From positions 15,198,060 to 15,262,059 of the forward strand of contig OZ038529.1 in assembly GCA_964036665.1 (NCBI GenBank): a stretch of DNA of 64,000 nucleotides, read 5' to 3'. A program made the translations under genes and the position numbers. The notes below the pieces were generated by a model. It was not told the DNA's origin and did no database searches. It worked only from the letters and a program-made list of their open reading frames with translations. Of the stretch, positions 9,939 through 21,300 are shown in pieces. Every line of letters starts with the position of its first letter. The first letter of the stretch is position 1. This DNA comes from Gordius sp. MW1 (Eukaryota; Nematomorpha; Gordioida; Gordea; Gordiidae).

Positions 9939-12900
9939 CGTTGTCTTTTGTCAAAATGATAGTTCTCGCAGTTTAAACCTCTTTTCGGAAGTCAATCGAG
10001 GATAATAGGATTCTCAAATTGGGTTACTTTTATATATTTTTTCATGCTCTTTCACATAGAATCGAAAAAAAGAAATATTTTTACCTCGAAATTTTTCACA
10101 TATTTTTCTTTGAACCGTATTCATCCGATGAAAGTTGTCGTTTTCAGACGTGGTTTCGATGATAAAAAGTAAAAATTTATCAGAATCAGAAAACTATTAC
10201 TTTAAAATCATGATCGCATAGTGCATTTTTGAAAAATTAAGCACTCACGTTGCGATACAACAAACTAATCGCAACAATAAAACGTTGTCTTTTGTCAAAA
10301 TGATAGTTCTCGCAGCTTAAAACCTCTTTTCGGAAGTCAATCGAGGATAATAGGATTCTCAAATTGGCTTACTTTTATATATTTTTTCATGCTCTTTCAG
10401 AATCGAAAAAAATAAATATTTTTACCTCAAAATTTTTCACAAATTTTTCTTTCAACCGTATGCATCCGATGAAAGATGTCGTTTTCAGACGTGGTTTCTA
10501 TGATCCCAAGTAAAAATTTTAAAGAATCTGAAAACTATTACTTTGAAATCATGATCGCATAGAGCCATTTTCATAAATTAAGCACTCACGTTGCGATACA
10601 ACAAACTAATCGCAACTATAAAACGTTGTCTTTTGTCAAAATGATAGTTCTCGCAGCTTAAAACCTCTTTTCGGAAGTCAATCGAGGATAATAGGATTCT
10701 CAAATTGGCTTGCTTTTATATATTTTTTCATGCTCTTTCACATAGAATCGAAAAAAATAAATATTTTTACCTCAAAATTTTTCACATATTTTTCTTTGAA
10801 CCGTATTCATCCGATGAAAGATGTCGTATTCAGACGTGGTTTCTATGATCCCAAGTAAAAATTTATCAGAATCTGAAAACTATTACTTTGAAATCATGAT
10901 CGCATAGTGCATTTTTGAAAGATTCAGCACTCACGTTGCGATACAACAAACTAATCGCAACAATAAAACGTTGTCTTTTGTCAAAATGATAGTTCTCGCA
11001 GCTTAAAACCTCTTTTCGGAAGTCAATCGAGGATAATAGGATTCTCAAATTGGCTTACTTTTTTATATTTTTTCATGCTCTTTCAGAATCGAAAAAAATA
11101 AATATTTTTACCTCAAAATTTTTCACATATTTTTCTTTCAACCGTATGCATCCGATGAAAGATGTCGTTTTCAGACGTGGTTTCTATGATCCCAAGTAAA
11201 AATTTTAAAGAATCTGAAAACTATTACTTTGAAATCATGATCGCATAGAGCCATTTTCATAAACTAAGCATTCACGTTGCGATACAACAAACTAATCGCA
11301 ACTATAAAACGTTGTCTTTTGTCAAAATGATAGTTCTCGCAGTTTAAACCTCTTTTCGGAAGTCAATCGAGGATAATAGGATTCTCAAATTGGGTTACTT
11401 TTATATATTTTTTCATGCTCTTTCACATAGAATCGAAAAAAAGAAATATTTTTACCTCAAAATTTTTCACATATTTTTCTTTGAACCGTATTCATCCGAT
11501 GAAAGTTGTCGTTTTCAGACGTGGTTTCGATGATAAAAAGTAAAAATTTATCAGAATCAGAAAACTATTACTTTAAAATCATGATCGCATAGTGCATTTT
11601 TGAAAAATTCGGCACTCACGTTGCGATACAACAAACTAATCGCAACAATAAAACGTTGTCTTTTGTCAAAATGATAGTTCTCGCAGCTTAAAACCTCTTT
11701 TCGGAAGTCAATCGAGGATAATAGGATTCTCAAATTGGCTTACTTTTATATATTTTTTCATGCTCTTTCACATAGAATCGAAAAAATAAATATTTTTACC
11801 TCAAAATTTTTCACATATTTTTCTTTCAACCGTATGCATCCGATGAAAGTTGTCGTTTTCAGACGTCGTTTCGATGATAAAAAGTAAAAATTTATCAGAA
11901 TTAGAAAACTATTACTTTAAAATCATGATCGCATAGTGCATTTTTGAAAAATTCGGCACTCACGTTGCGATACAACAAACTAATCGCAACAATAAAACGT
12001 TGTCTTTTGTCAAAATGGATAGTTCTGGCAGCTTAAAACCTCTTTTCGGAAGTAAATCGAGGATAATAGGATTCTCAAATTGGCTTACTTTTATATATTT
12101 TTTCATGCTCTTTCACATAGAATCGCAAAAAATAAATATTTTTACCTCAAAATTTTTCACATATTTTTCTTTCAACCGTATGCATCCGATGAAAGTTGTC
12201 GTTTTCAGACGTGATTTCGATGATAAAAAGTAAAAATTTATCAGAATCAGAAAACTATTACTTTAAAATCATGATCGCATAGTGCATTTTTGAAAAATTA
12301 AGCACTCACGTTGCGATACAACAAACTAATCGCAACAATAAAACGTTGTCTTTTGTCAAAATGATAGTTCTCGCAGCTTAAAACCTCTTTTCGGAAGTCA
12401 ATCGAGGATAATAGGATTCTCAAATTGGCTTACTTTTATATATTTTTTCATGCTCTTTCACATAGAATCGAAAAAAATAAATATTTTTACCTCAAAATTT
12501 TTCACATATTTTTCTTTGAACCGTATTCATCCGATAAAAGATGTCGTTTTCAGACGTGGTTTCTATGATCCCAAGTAAAAATTTTAAAGAATCTGAAAAC
12601 TATTACTTTGAAATCATGATCGCATAGAGCCATTTTCATAAATTAAGCACTCACGTTGCGATACAACAAATTAATCGCAACTATAAAACGTTGTCTTTTG
12701 TCAAAATGATAGTTCTGGCAGCTTAAAACCTCTTTTCGGAAGTCAATCGAGGATAATAGGATTCTCAAATTGGGTTACTTTTATGTATTTTTTTATGCTC
12801 TTTCACATAGAATCGAAAAAAATAAATATTTTTACCTCAAAATTTTTCACATATTTTTCTTTGAACCGTATGCATCCGATGAAAGTTGTCGTTTTCAGAC

Positions 12901-13723
12901 GTGGTTTAGATGATAAAAAGTAAAAATTTATCAGAATCAGAAAACTATTACTTCAAAATCATGATCGCATAGTGCATTTTTGAAAAATTCAGCACTCACG
13001 TTGCGATACAACAAACTAATCGCAACAATAAAACGTTGTCTTTTGTCAAAATGATAGTTCTCGCAGCTTAAAACCTCTTTTCGGAAGTCAATCGAGGATA
13101 ATAGGATTCTCAAATTGGCTTGCTTTTATATATTTTTTTATGCTCTTTCACATAGAATCGAAAAAAATAAATATTTTTACCTCAAAATTTTTCACATATT
13201 TTTCTTTGAACCGTATTCATCCGATGAAAGATGTCGTATTCAGACGTGGTTTCTATGATCCCAAGTAAAAATTTATCAGAATCTGAAAACTATTACTTTG
13301 AAATCATGATCGCATAGTGCATTTTTGAAAGATTCAGCACTCACGTTGCGATACAACAAACTAATCGCAACAATAAAACGTTGTCTTTTGTCAAAATGAT
13401 AGTTCTCGCAGCTTAAAACCTCTTTTCGGAAGTCAATCGAGGATAATAGGATTCTCAAATTGGCTTACTTTTATATATTTTTTCATGCTCTTTCACATAG
13501 GATCGAAAAAAATAAATATTTTTACCTCGAAATTTTTCACATATTTTTATTTGAACCGTATGCATCCGATGAAAGATGTCGTATTCAGACGTGGTTTCTA
13601 TGATCCCAAGTAAAAATTTATCAGAATCTGAAAACTATTACTTTGAAATCATGATCGCATAGAGCCATTTTCAAAAATTAAGCACTCACGTTGCGATACA
13701 ACAAACTAATCGCAACAATAAAA
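9939..13723. repeat. 11-mer higher-order repeat, copy 2 (3785 bp)
   Basis: Monomers start at 9939, 10283, 10624, 10969, 11310, 11654, 11998, 12344, 12689, 13034 and 13379. Each of the first ten matches its copy 1 partner at an offset of 3781-3785 bp. Differences include CACAAATTTTTC near 10440, AAACTAAGCATTCACG near 11263, and ATCCGATAAAAG where copy 1 has ATCCTATAAAAG. The eleventh unit (13379) has CATAGGATCG and TTTTTATTTGAACC, unlike 9594, and leads into the copy of the 5123 segment. Confidence 0.88.
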
Positions 13724-14755
13724 CGTTGTCTTTTGTCAAAATGATAGTTCTCGCAGCTTAAAACCTCTTTTCGGAAGTCAATCGAGGATAATAGGATTCT
13801 CAAATTGGCTTACTTTTATATATTTTTTCATGCTCTTTCACATAGAATCGAAAAAAATAAATATTTTTACCTCGAAATTTTTCACATATTTTTCTTTGAA
13901 CCGTATGCATCCGATGAAAGTTGTCGTTTTCAGACATGGTTTCGATGATAAAAAGTAAAAATTTATCAGAATCAGAAAACTATTACTTCAAAATCATGAT
14001 CGCTTAGTGCATTTTTGAAAAATTAAGCACTCACGTTGCGATACAACAAACTAATCGCAACAATAAAACGTTGTCTTTTGTCGAAATGATAGTTCTCGCA
14101 GCTTAAAACCTCTTTTCGGAAGTCAATCGAGGATAATAGGATTCTCAAATTGGCTTGCTTTTATATATTTTTTCATGCTCTTTCACATAGAATCAAAAAA
14201 AATAAATATTTTTACCTTAAAATTTTTCACATATTTTTCTTTGAACCGTATTCATCCGATGAAAGATGTCGTTTTCAGACGTGGTTTCTATGATCCCAAG
14301 TAAAAATTTATCAGAATCTGAAAACTATTACTTTGAAATCATGATCGCATAGAGCCATTTTCATAAATTAAGCACTCACGTTGCGATACAACAAACTAAT
14401 CGCAACAAGAAAACGTTGTCTTTTGTCAAAATGATAGTTCTCGCAGCTTAAAACCTCTTTTAGGAAGTCAATCGAGGATAATAGGATTCTCAAATTGGCT
14501 TACTTTTATATATTTTTTCATGCTCTTTCACATAGAATCGAAAAAAATAAATATTTTTACCTCGAAATTTTTCTCAGATTTTTCTTTGAACCGTATGCAT
14601 TCGATGAAAGTTGTCGTTTTCAGACGTGGTTTCGATGATAAAAAGTAAAAATTTATCAGAATCAGAAAACTATTACTTTAAAATCATGATCGCATAGTGC
14701 ATTTTTGGAAAATTAAGCACTCACGTTGCGATACAACAAACTAATCGCAACAAAA
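13724..14755. repeat. Second copy of the three-monomer segment at 5123-6157
   Basis: Monomers start at 13724, 14069 and 14414, each 8601 bp from its partner. Shared rare markers are CAGACATGG, GATCGCTTAG, TGTCGAAATG and TCTCAGATTT. The last unit ends CAACAAAACG, 3 bases shorter than usual, so the following phase point is displaced. Together with the 11-mer copies this shows nested duplication: the original segment and the inserted block were both retained. Confidence 0.8.
14069..14413. repeat. Representative type II monomer (345 bp)
   Basis: A full-length example of the type II haplotype. Diagnostic bases are GTATTCAT, AAAGATGTCG, TTTCTATGATCCCAAG, AATCTGAAAA, TTTGAAATCATG and GAGCCATTTTC. 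The left half (TCTCGCAGCTTAAAACC to CTTTTATATA) is essentially the same as type I, so the two types are distinguished mainly by the right 55% of the unit. It shares the private change TGTCGAAATG with the unit at 5468, as part of a 3-unit segment present twice. Confidence 0.88.
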
Positions 14756-17700
14756 CGTTGTCTTTTGTCAAAATGATAGTTCTCGCAGCTTAAAACCTCT
14801 TTTCGGAAGTCAATCGAGGATAATAGGATTCTCAAATTGGCTTTTTATATATTTTTTCATGCTCTTTCACATAGAATCGAAAAAATAAATATTTTTACCT
14901 CAAAATTTTTCACATATTTTTCTTTCAACCGTATGCATCCGATGAAAGTTGTCGTTTTCAGACGTCGTTTCGATGATAAAAAGTAAAAATTTATCAGAAT
15001 TAGAAAACTATTACTTTAAAATCATGATCGCATAGTGCATTTTTGAAAAATTCGGCACTCACGTTGCGATACAACAAACTAATCGCAACAATAAAACGTT
15101 GTCTTTTGTCAAAATGATAGTTCTCGCAGCTTAAAACCTCTTTTCGGAAGTCAATCGAGGATAATAGGATTCTCAAATTGGCTTACTTTTATATATTTTT
15201 TCATGCTCTTTCACATAGAATCGAAAAAAATAAATATTTTTACCTCGAAATTTTTCACATATTTTTCTTTGAACCGTATGCATCCGATGAAAGTTGTCGT
15301 TTTCAGACATGGTTTCGATGATAAAAAGTAAAAATTTATCAGAATCAGAAAACTATTACTTCAAAATCATGATCGCATAGAGCCATTTTCATAAATTAAG
15401 CACTCACGTTGCGATACAACAAACTAATCGCAACTATAAAACGTTGTCTTTTGTCAAAATGATAGTTCTGGCAGCTTAAAACCTCTTTTCGGAAGTCAAT
15501 CGAGGATAATAGGATTCTCAAATTGGGTTACTTTTATGTATTTTTTCATGCTCTTTCACATAGAATCGAAAAAAATAAATATTTTTACCTCAAAATTTTT
15601 CACATATTTTTCTTTGAACCGTATTCATCCGATGAAAGATGTCGTTTTCAGACGTGGTTTCTATGATCCCAAGTAAATATTTTAAAGAATCTGAAAACTA
15701 TTACTTTGAAATCATGATCGCATAGAGCCATTTTCATAAATTAAGCACTCACGTTGCGATACAACAAATTAATCGCAACTATAAAACGTTGTCTTTTGTC
15801 AAAATGATAGTTCTGGCAGCTTAAAACCTCTTTTCGGAAGTCAATCGAGGATAATAGGATTCTCAAATTGGGTTACTTTTATGTATTTTTTCATGCTCTT
15901 TCACATAGAATCGAAAAAAATAAATATTTTTACCTCAAAATTTTTCACATATTTTTCTTTGAACCGTATGCATCCGATGAAAGTTGTCGTTTTCAGACGT
16001 GGTTTAGATGATAAAAAGTAAAAATTTATCAGAATCAGAAAACTATTACTTCAAAATCATGATCGCATAGTGCATTTTTGAAAAATTCAGCACTCACGTT
16101 GCGATACAACAAACTAATCGCAACAATAAAACGTTATCTTTTGTCAAAATGATAGTTCTCGCAGCTTAAAACCTCTTTTCGGAAGTCAATCGAGGATAAT
16201 AGGATTCTCAAATTGGCTTACTTTTATATATTTTTTCATGCTCTTTCACAAAGAATCGAAAAAAATAAATATTTTTACCTCGAAATTTTTCACATATTTT
16301 TCTTTGAACCGTATTCATCCGATGAAAGTTGTCGTTTTCAGACGTGGTTTCGATGATAAAAAGTAAAAATTTATCAGAATCAGAAAACTATTACTTTAAA
16401 ATCATGATCGCATAGTGCATTTTTGGAAAATTAAGCACTCACGTTGCGATACAACAAACTAATCGCAACAATAAAACGTTGTCTTTTGTCAAAATGATAG
16501 TTCTCGCAGCTTAAAACCTCTTTTCGGAAGTCAATCGAGGATAATAGGATTCTCAAATTGGCTTGCTTTTATATATTTTTTCATGCTCTTTCACATAGAA
16601 TCAAAAAAAATAAATATTTTTACCTCAAAATTTTTCACATATTTTTCTTTGAACCGTATTCATTCGATGAAAGATGTCGTATTCAGACGTGGTTTCTATG
16701 ATCCCAAGTAAAAATTTATCAGAATCTGAAAACTATTACTTTGAAATCATGATCGCATAGTGCATTTTTGAAAGATTCAGCACTCACGTTGCGATACAAC
16801 AAACTAATCGCAACAATAAAACGTTGTCTTTTGTCAAAATGATAGTTCTCGCAGCTTAAAACCTCTTTTCGCAAGTCAATCGAGGATAATAGGATTCTCA
16901 AATTGGCTTACTTTTATATATTTTTTCATGCTCTTTCACATAGAATCGAAAAAAATAAATATTTTTACCTCGAAATTTTTTACATATTTTTCTTTGAACC
17001 GTCCGTATGCATCCGATGAAAGTTGTCGTTTTCAGACGTGGTTTCGATGATAAAAAGTAAAAATTTATCAGAATCAGAAAACTATTACTTCAAAATCATG
17101 ATCGCATAGTGCATTTTTGAAAAATTAAGCACTCACGTTGCGATACAACAAACTAATCGCAACAATAAAACGTTGTCTTTTGTCAAAATGATAGTTCTCG
17201 CAGCTTAAAACCTCTTTTCGGAAGTCAATCGAGGATAATAGGATTCTCAAATTGGCTTACTTTTATATATTTTTTCATGCTCTTTCACATAGAATCGAAA
17301 AAAATAAATATTTTTACCTCGAAATTTTTCACATATTTTTCTTTGAACCGTATGCATCCGATGAAAGTTGTCGTTTTCAGACGTGGTTTCGATGATAAAA
17401 AGTAAAAATTTATCAGAATCAGAAAACTATTACTTCAAAATCATGATCGCATAGTGCATTTTTGAAAAATTAAGCACTCACGTTGCAATACAACAAACTA
17501 ATCGCAACAATAAAACGTTGTCTTTTGTCAAAATGATAGTTCTCGCAGCTTAAAACCTCTTTTCGGAAGTCAATCGAGGATAATAGGATTCTCAAATTGG
17601 CTTACTTTTATATATTTTTTCATGCTCTTTCACATAGAATCAAAACAAATAAATATTTTTACCTCAAAATTTTTCACATATTTTTCTTTCAACCGTATGC

Positions 17701-17860
17701 ATCCGATGAAAGTTGTCGTTTTCAGACGTGGTTTCTATAATCCCAAGTAAAAATTTATCAGAATCTGAAAACTATTACTTTGAAATCATGATCGCATAGA
17801 GCCATTTTCAAAAATTCAGCACTCACGTTGCGATACAACAAACTAACCGCAACAATAAAA
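14756..17860. repeat. Patchwork of nine monomers from several subfamilies
   Basis: Monomers start at 14756, 15097, 15442, 15787, 16132, 16477, 16822, 17171 and 17516. Their closest relatives in the window are scattered: 14756 is like 7869, 15787 like 8904, 16132 like 1724 and 4092, 16477 like 9249, and 17171-17860 like 22332-23021 (sharing TCTATAATCCCAAG). The unit at 16822 has a 4-base duplication (GAACCGTCCGTATGC) and is 349 bp. The unit at 14756 has lost 3 bases (GGCTTTTTATAT). No clear higher-order period is present here. Confidence 0.75.
15097..15786. repeat. Two adjacent chimeric monomers
   Basis: The unit at 15097 starts as a type I unit with CCTCGAAATT and CAGACATGG, like 13724. It ends with AGAGCCATTTTCATAAATT and CGCAACTATAAAACG, the ending of units such as 6502 and 8559. 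The unit at 15442 starts like 8904 (TCTGGCAG, GGGTTACTTTTATG) and ends like 8559 (GATGTCG, ATATTTTAAAGAATCTG). Both show a single internal switch, consistent with crossover or conversion inside the unit. Confidence 0.7.
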
Positions 17861-19238
17861 CGTTGTCTTTTGTCAAAATGATAGTTCTCGCAGCTTAAAA
17901 CCTCTTTTCGGAAGTCAATCGAGGATAATAGGATTCTCAAATTGGCTTACTTTTATATATTTTTTCATGCTCTTTCACATAGAATCGAAAAAAATAAATA
18001 TTTTTACCTCGAAATTTTTCACATATTTTTCTTTGAACCGTATGCATCCGATGAAAGTTGTCGTTTTCAGACGTGGTTTCGATGATAAAAAGTAAAAATT
18101 TATCAGAATCTGAAAACTATTACTTTGAAATCATGATCGCATAGTGTATTTTTGAAAAATTCAGCACTCACGTTGCGATACAACAAACTAATCGCAACAA
18201 TAAACGTTGTCTTTTGTCAAAATGATAGTTCTCGCAGCTTAAAACCTCTTTTCGGAAGTCAATCGAGGATATAAGGATTCTCAAATTGGCTTACTTTTAT
18301 ATATTTTTTCATGCTCTTTCACATAGAATCGAAAAAAATAAATATTTTTACCTCGAAATTTTTCTCATATTTTTCTTTGAACCGTATGCATCCGATGAAA
18401 GTTGTCGTTTTCAGACGTGGTTTCGATGATAAAAAGTAAAGATTTATCAGAATCAGAAAACTTTTACTTTAAAATCATGATCGCATAGTGCATTTTTGGA
18501 AAATTAAGCACTCACGTTGCGATACAACAAACTAACCGCAACAATAAAACGTTGTCTTTTGTCAAAATGATAGTTCTCGCAGCTTAAAACCTCTTTTCGG
18601 AAGTCAATCGAGGATAATAGGATTCTCAAATTGGCTTACTTTTATATATTTTTTCATGCTCTTTCACATAGAATCGAAAAAAATAAATATTTTTACCTCA
18701 AAATTTTTCACATATTTTTCTTTGAACCGTATTCATCCGATGAAAGATGTCGTATTCAGACGTGGTTTCTATGATCCCAAGTAAAAATTTATCAGAATCT
18801 AAAAACTATTACTTTGAAATCATGATCGCATAGTGCATTTTTGAAAAATTCAGCACTCACGTTGCGATACAACAAACTAATCGCAACAATAAACGTTGTC
18901 TTTTGTCAAAATGATAGTTCTCGCAGCTTAAAACCTCTTTTCGGAAGTCAATCGAGGATATAAGGATTCTCAAATTGGCTTACTTTTATATATTTTTTCA
19001 TGCTCTTTCACATAGAATCGAAAAAAATAAATATTTTTACCTCAAAATTTTTCACATATTTTTCTTTGAACCGTATTCATCCGCTGAAAGATGTCGTATT
19101 CAGACGTGGTTTCTATGATCCCAAGTAAAAATTTATCAGAATCTAAAAACTATTACTTTGAAATCATGATCGCATAGTGCATTTTTGAAAAATTCAGCAC
19201 TCACGTTGCGATACAACAAACTAATCGCAACAATAAAA
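17861..19238. repeat. 4-mer higher-order repeat, copy 1 (1378 bp)
   Basis: Monomers start at 17861, 18205, 18550 and 18894. Markers are GTGTATTTTTGAAAAATTC in the first; AATAAACG with GGATATAAGG, TTTTTCTCAT and GTAAAGATTTATC in the second; CTAACCGC entering the third; and AATAAACG with GGATATAAGG on a type II right half in the fourth, which also has ATCCGCTGAAAG. The same order recurs in the next block. Confidence 0.82.
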
Positions 19239-20611
19239 CGTTGTCTTTTGTCAAAATGATAGTTCTCGCAGCTTAAAACCTCTTTTCGGAAGTCAATCGA
19301 GGATAATAGGATTCTCAAATTGGCTTACTTTTATATATTTTTTCATGCTCTTTCAAATCGAAAAAAATAAATATTTTTACCTCGAAATTTTTCTCATATT
19401 TTTCTTTGAACCGTATGCATCCGATGAAAGTTGTCGTTTTCAGACGTGGTTTCGATGATAAAAAGTAAAAATTTATCAGAATCTGAAAACTATTACTTTG
19501 AAATCATGATCGCATAGTGTATTTTTGAAAAATTCAGCACTCACGTTGCGATACAACAAACTAATCGCAACAATAAACGTTGTCTTTTGTCAAAATGATA
19601 GTTCTCGCAGCTTAAAACCTCTTTTCGGAAGTCAATCGAGGATATAAGGATTCTCAAATTGGCTTACTTTTATATATTTTTTCATGCTCTTTCACATAGA
19701 ATCGAAAAAAATAAATATTTTTACCTCGAAATTTTTCTCATATTTTTCTTTGAACCGTATGCATCCGATGAAAGTTGTCGTTTTCAGACGTGGTTTCGAT
19801 GATAAAAAGTAAAGATTTATCAGAATCAGAAAACTTTTACTTTAAAATCATGATCGCATAGTGCATTTTTGGAAAATTAAGCACTCACGTTGCGATACAA
19901 CAAACTAACCGCAACAATAAAACGTTGTCTTTTGTCAAAATGATAGTTCTCGCAGCTTAAAACCTCTTTTCGGAAGTCAATCGAGGATAATAGGATTCTC
20001 AAATTGGCTTACTTTTATATATTTTTTCATGCTCTTTCACATAGAATCGAAAAAAATAAATATTTTTACCTCAAAATTTTTCACATATTTTTCTTTGAAC
20101 CGTATTCATCCGATGAAAGATGTCGTATTCAGACGTGGTTTCTATGATCCCAAGTAAAAATTTATCAGAATCTAAAAACTATTACTTTGAAATCATGATC
20201 GCATAGTGCATTTTTGAAAAATTCAGCACTCACGTTGCGATACAACAAACTAATCGCAACAATAAACGTTGTCTTTTGTCAAAGTGATAGTTCTCGCAGC
20301 TTAAAACCTCTTTTCGGAAGTCAATCGAGGATATAAGGATTCTCAAATTGGCTTACTTTTATATATTTTTTCATGCTCTTTCACATAGAATCGAAAAAAA
20401 TAAATATTTTTACCTCAAAATTTTTCACATATTTTTCTTTGAACCGTATTCATCCGATGAAAGTTGTCGTTTTCAGACGTGGTTTCGATGATAAAAAGTA
20501 AAGATTTATCAGAATCAGAAAACTATTACTTTAAAATCATGATCGCATAGTGCATTTTTGGAAAATTAAGAACTCACGTTGCGATACAACAAACTAACCG
20601 CAACAATAAAA
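19239..20611. repeat. 4-mer higher-order repeat, copy 2 (1373 bp)
   Basis: Monomers start at 19239, 19578, 19923 and 20267 and correspond to 17861, 18205, 18550 and 18894. The first has lost 5 bases (TTTCAAATCG) relative to its partner. The last is mosaic: its left part follows 18894, but its right part is type I with GTAAAGATTTATC and GGAAAATTAAGAAC. It also carries TCAAAGTGATAG, unique in the window as far as I saw. Confidence 0.8.
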
Positions 20612-21300
20612 CGTTGTCTTTTGTCAAAATGATAGTTCTCGCAGCTTAAAACCTCTTTTCGGAAGTCAATCGAGGATAATAGGATTCTCAAATTGGCTTA
20701 CTTTTATATATTTTTTCATGCTCTTTCACATAGAATTGAAAAAAATAAATATTTTTACCTCGAAATTTTTCACATATTTTTCTTTCAACCGTATGCATCC
20801 GATGAAAGTTGTCGTTTTCAGACGTGGTTTCGATGATAAAAAGTAAAAATTTATCAGAATCAGAAAACTATTACTTAAAAATCATGATCGCATAGTGCAT
20901 TTTTGAAAAATTAAGCACTCACGTTGCGATACAACAAACTAATCGCAACAATAAAACGTTGTCTTTTGTCAAAATGATAGTTCTCGCAGCTTAAAACCTC
21001 TTTTCGGAAGTCAATCGAGGATAATAGGATTCTCAAATTGGCTTACTTTTATATATTTTTTCATGCTCTTTCGCATAGAATCGAAAAAAATAAATATTTT
21101 TACCTCAAAATTTTTCACATATTTTTCTTTGAACCGTATTCATCCGATGAAAGATGTCGTATTCAGACGTGGTTTCTATGATCCCAAGTAAAAATTTATC
21201 AGAATCTAAAAACTATTACTTTGAAATCATGATCGCATAGTGCATTTTTGAAAAATTCAGCACTCACGTTGCGATACAACAAACTAATCGCAACAATAAA
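20612..21300. repeat. Two monomers between the 4-mer and the long duplicated segment
   Basis: Monomers start at 20612 and 20957. The first is type I with AGAATTGAAAAAAA and CTTTCAACC. The second has a type II middle with a GTGCATTTTTG ending and corresponds to the unit at 31212, though it lacks that unit's GGCTTGC and TTTTCTCATG. It may therefore mark the left edge of the long-range duplication. Confidence 0.6.
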
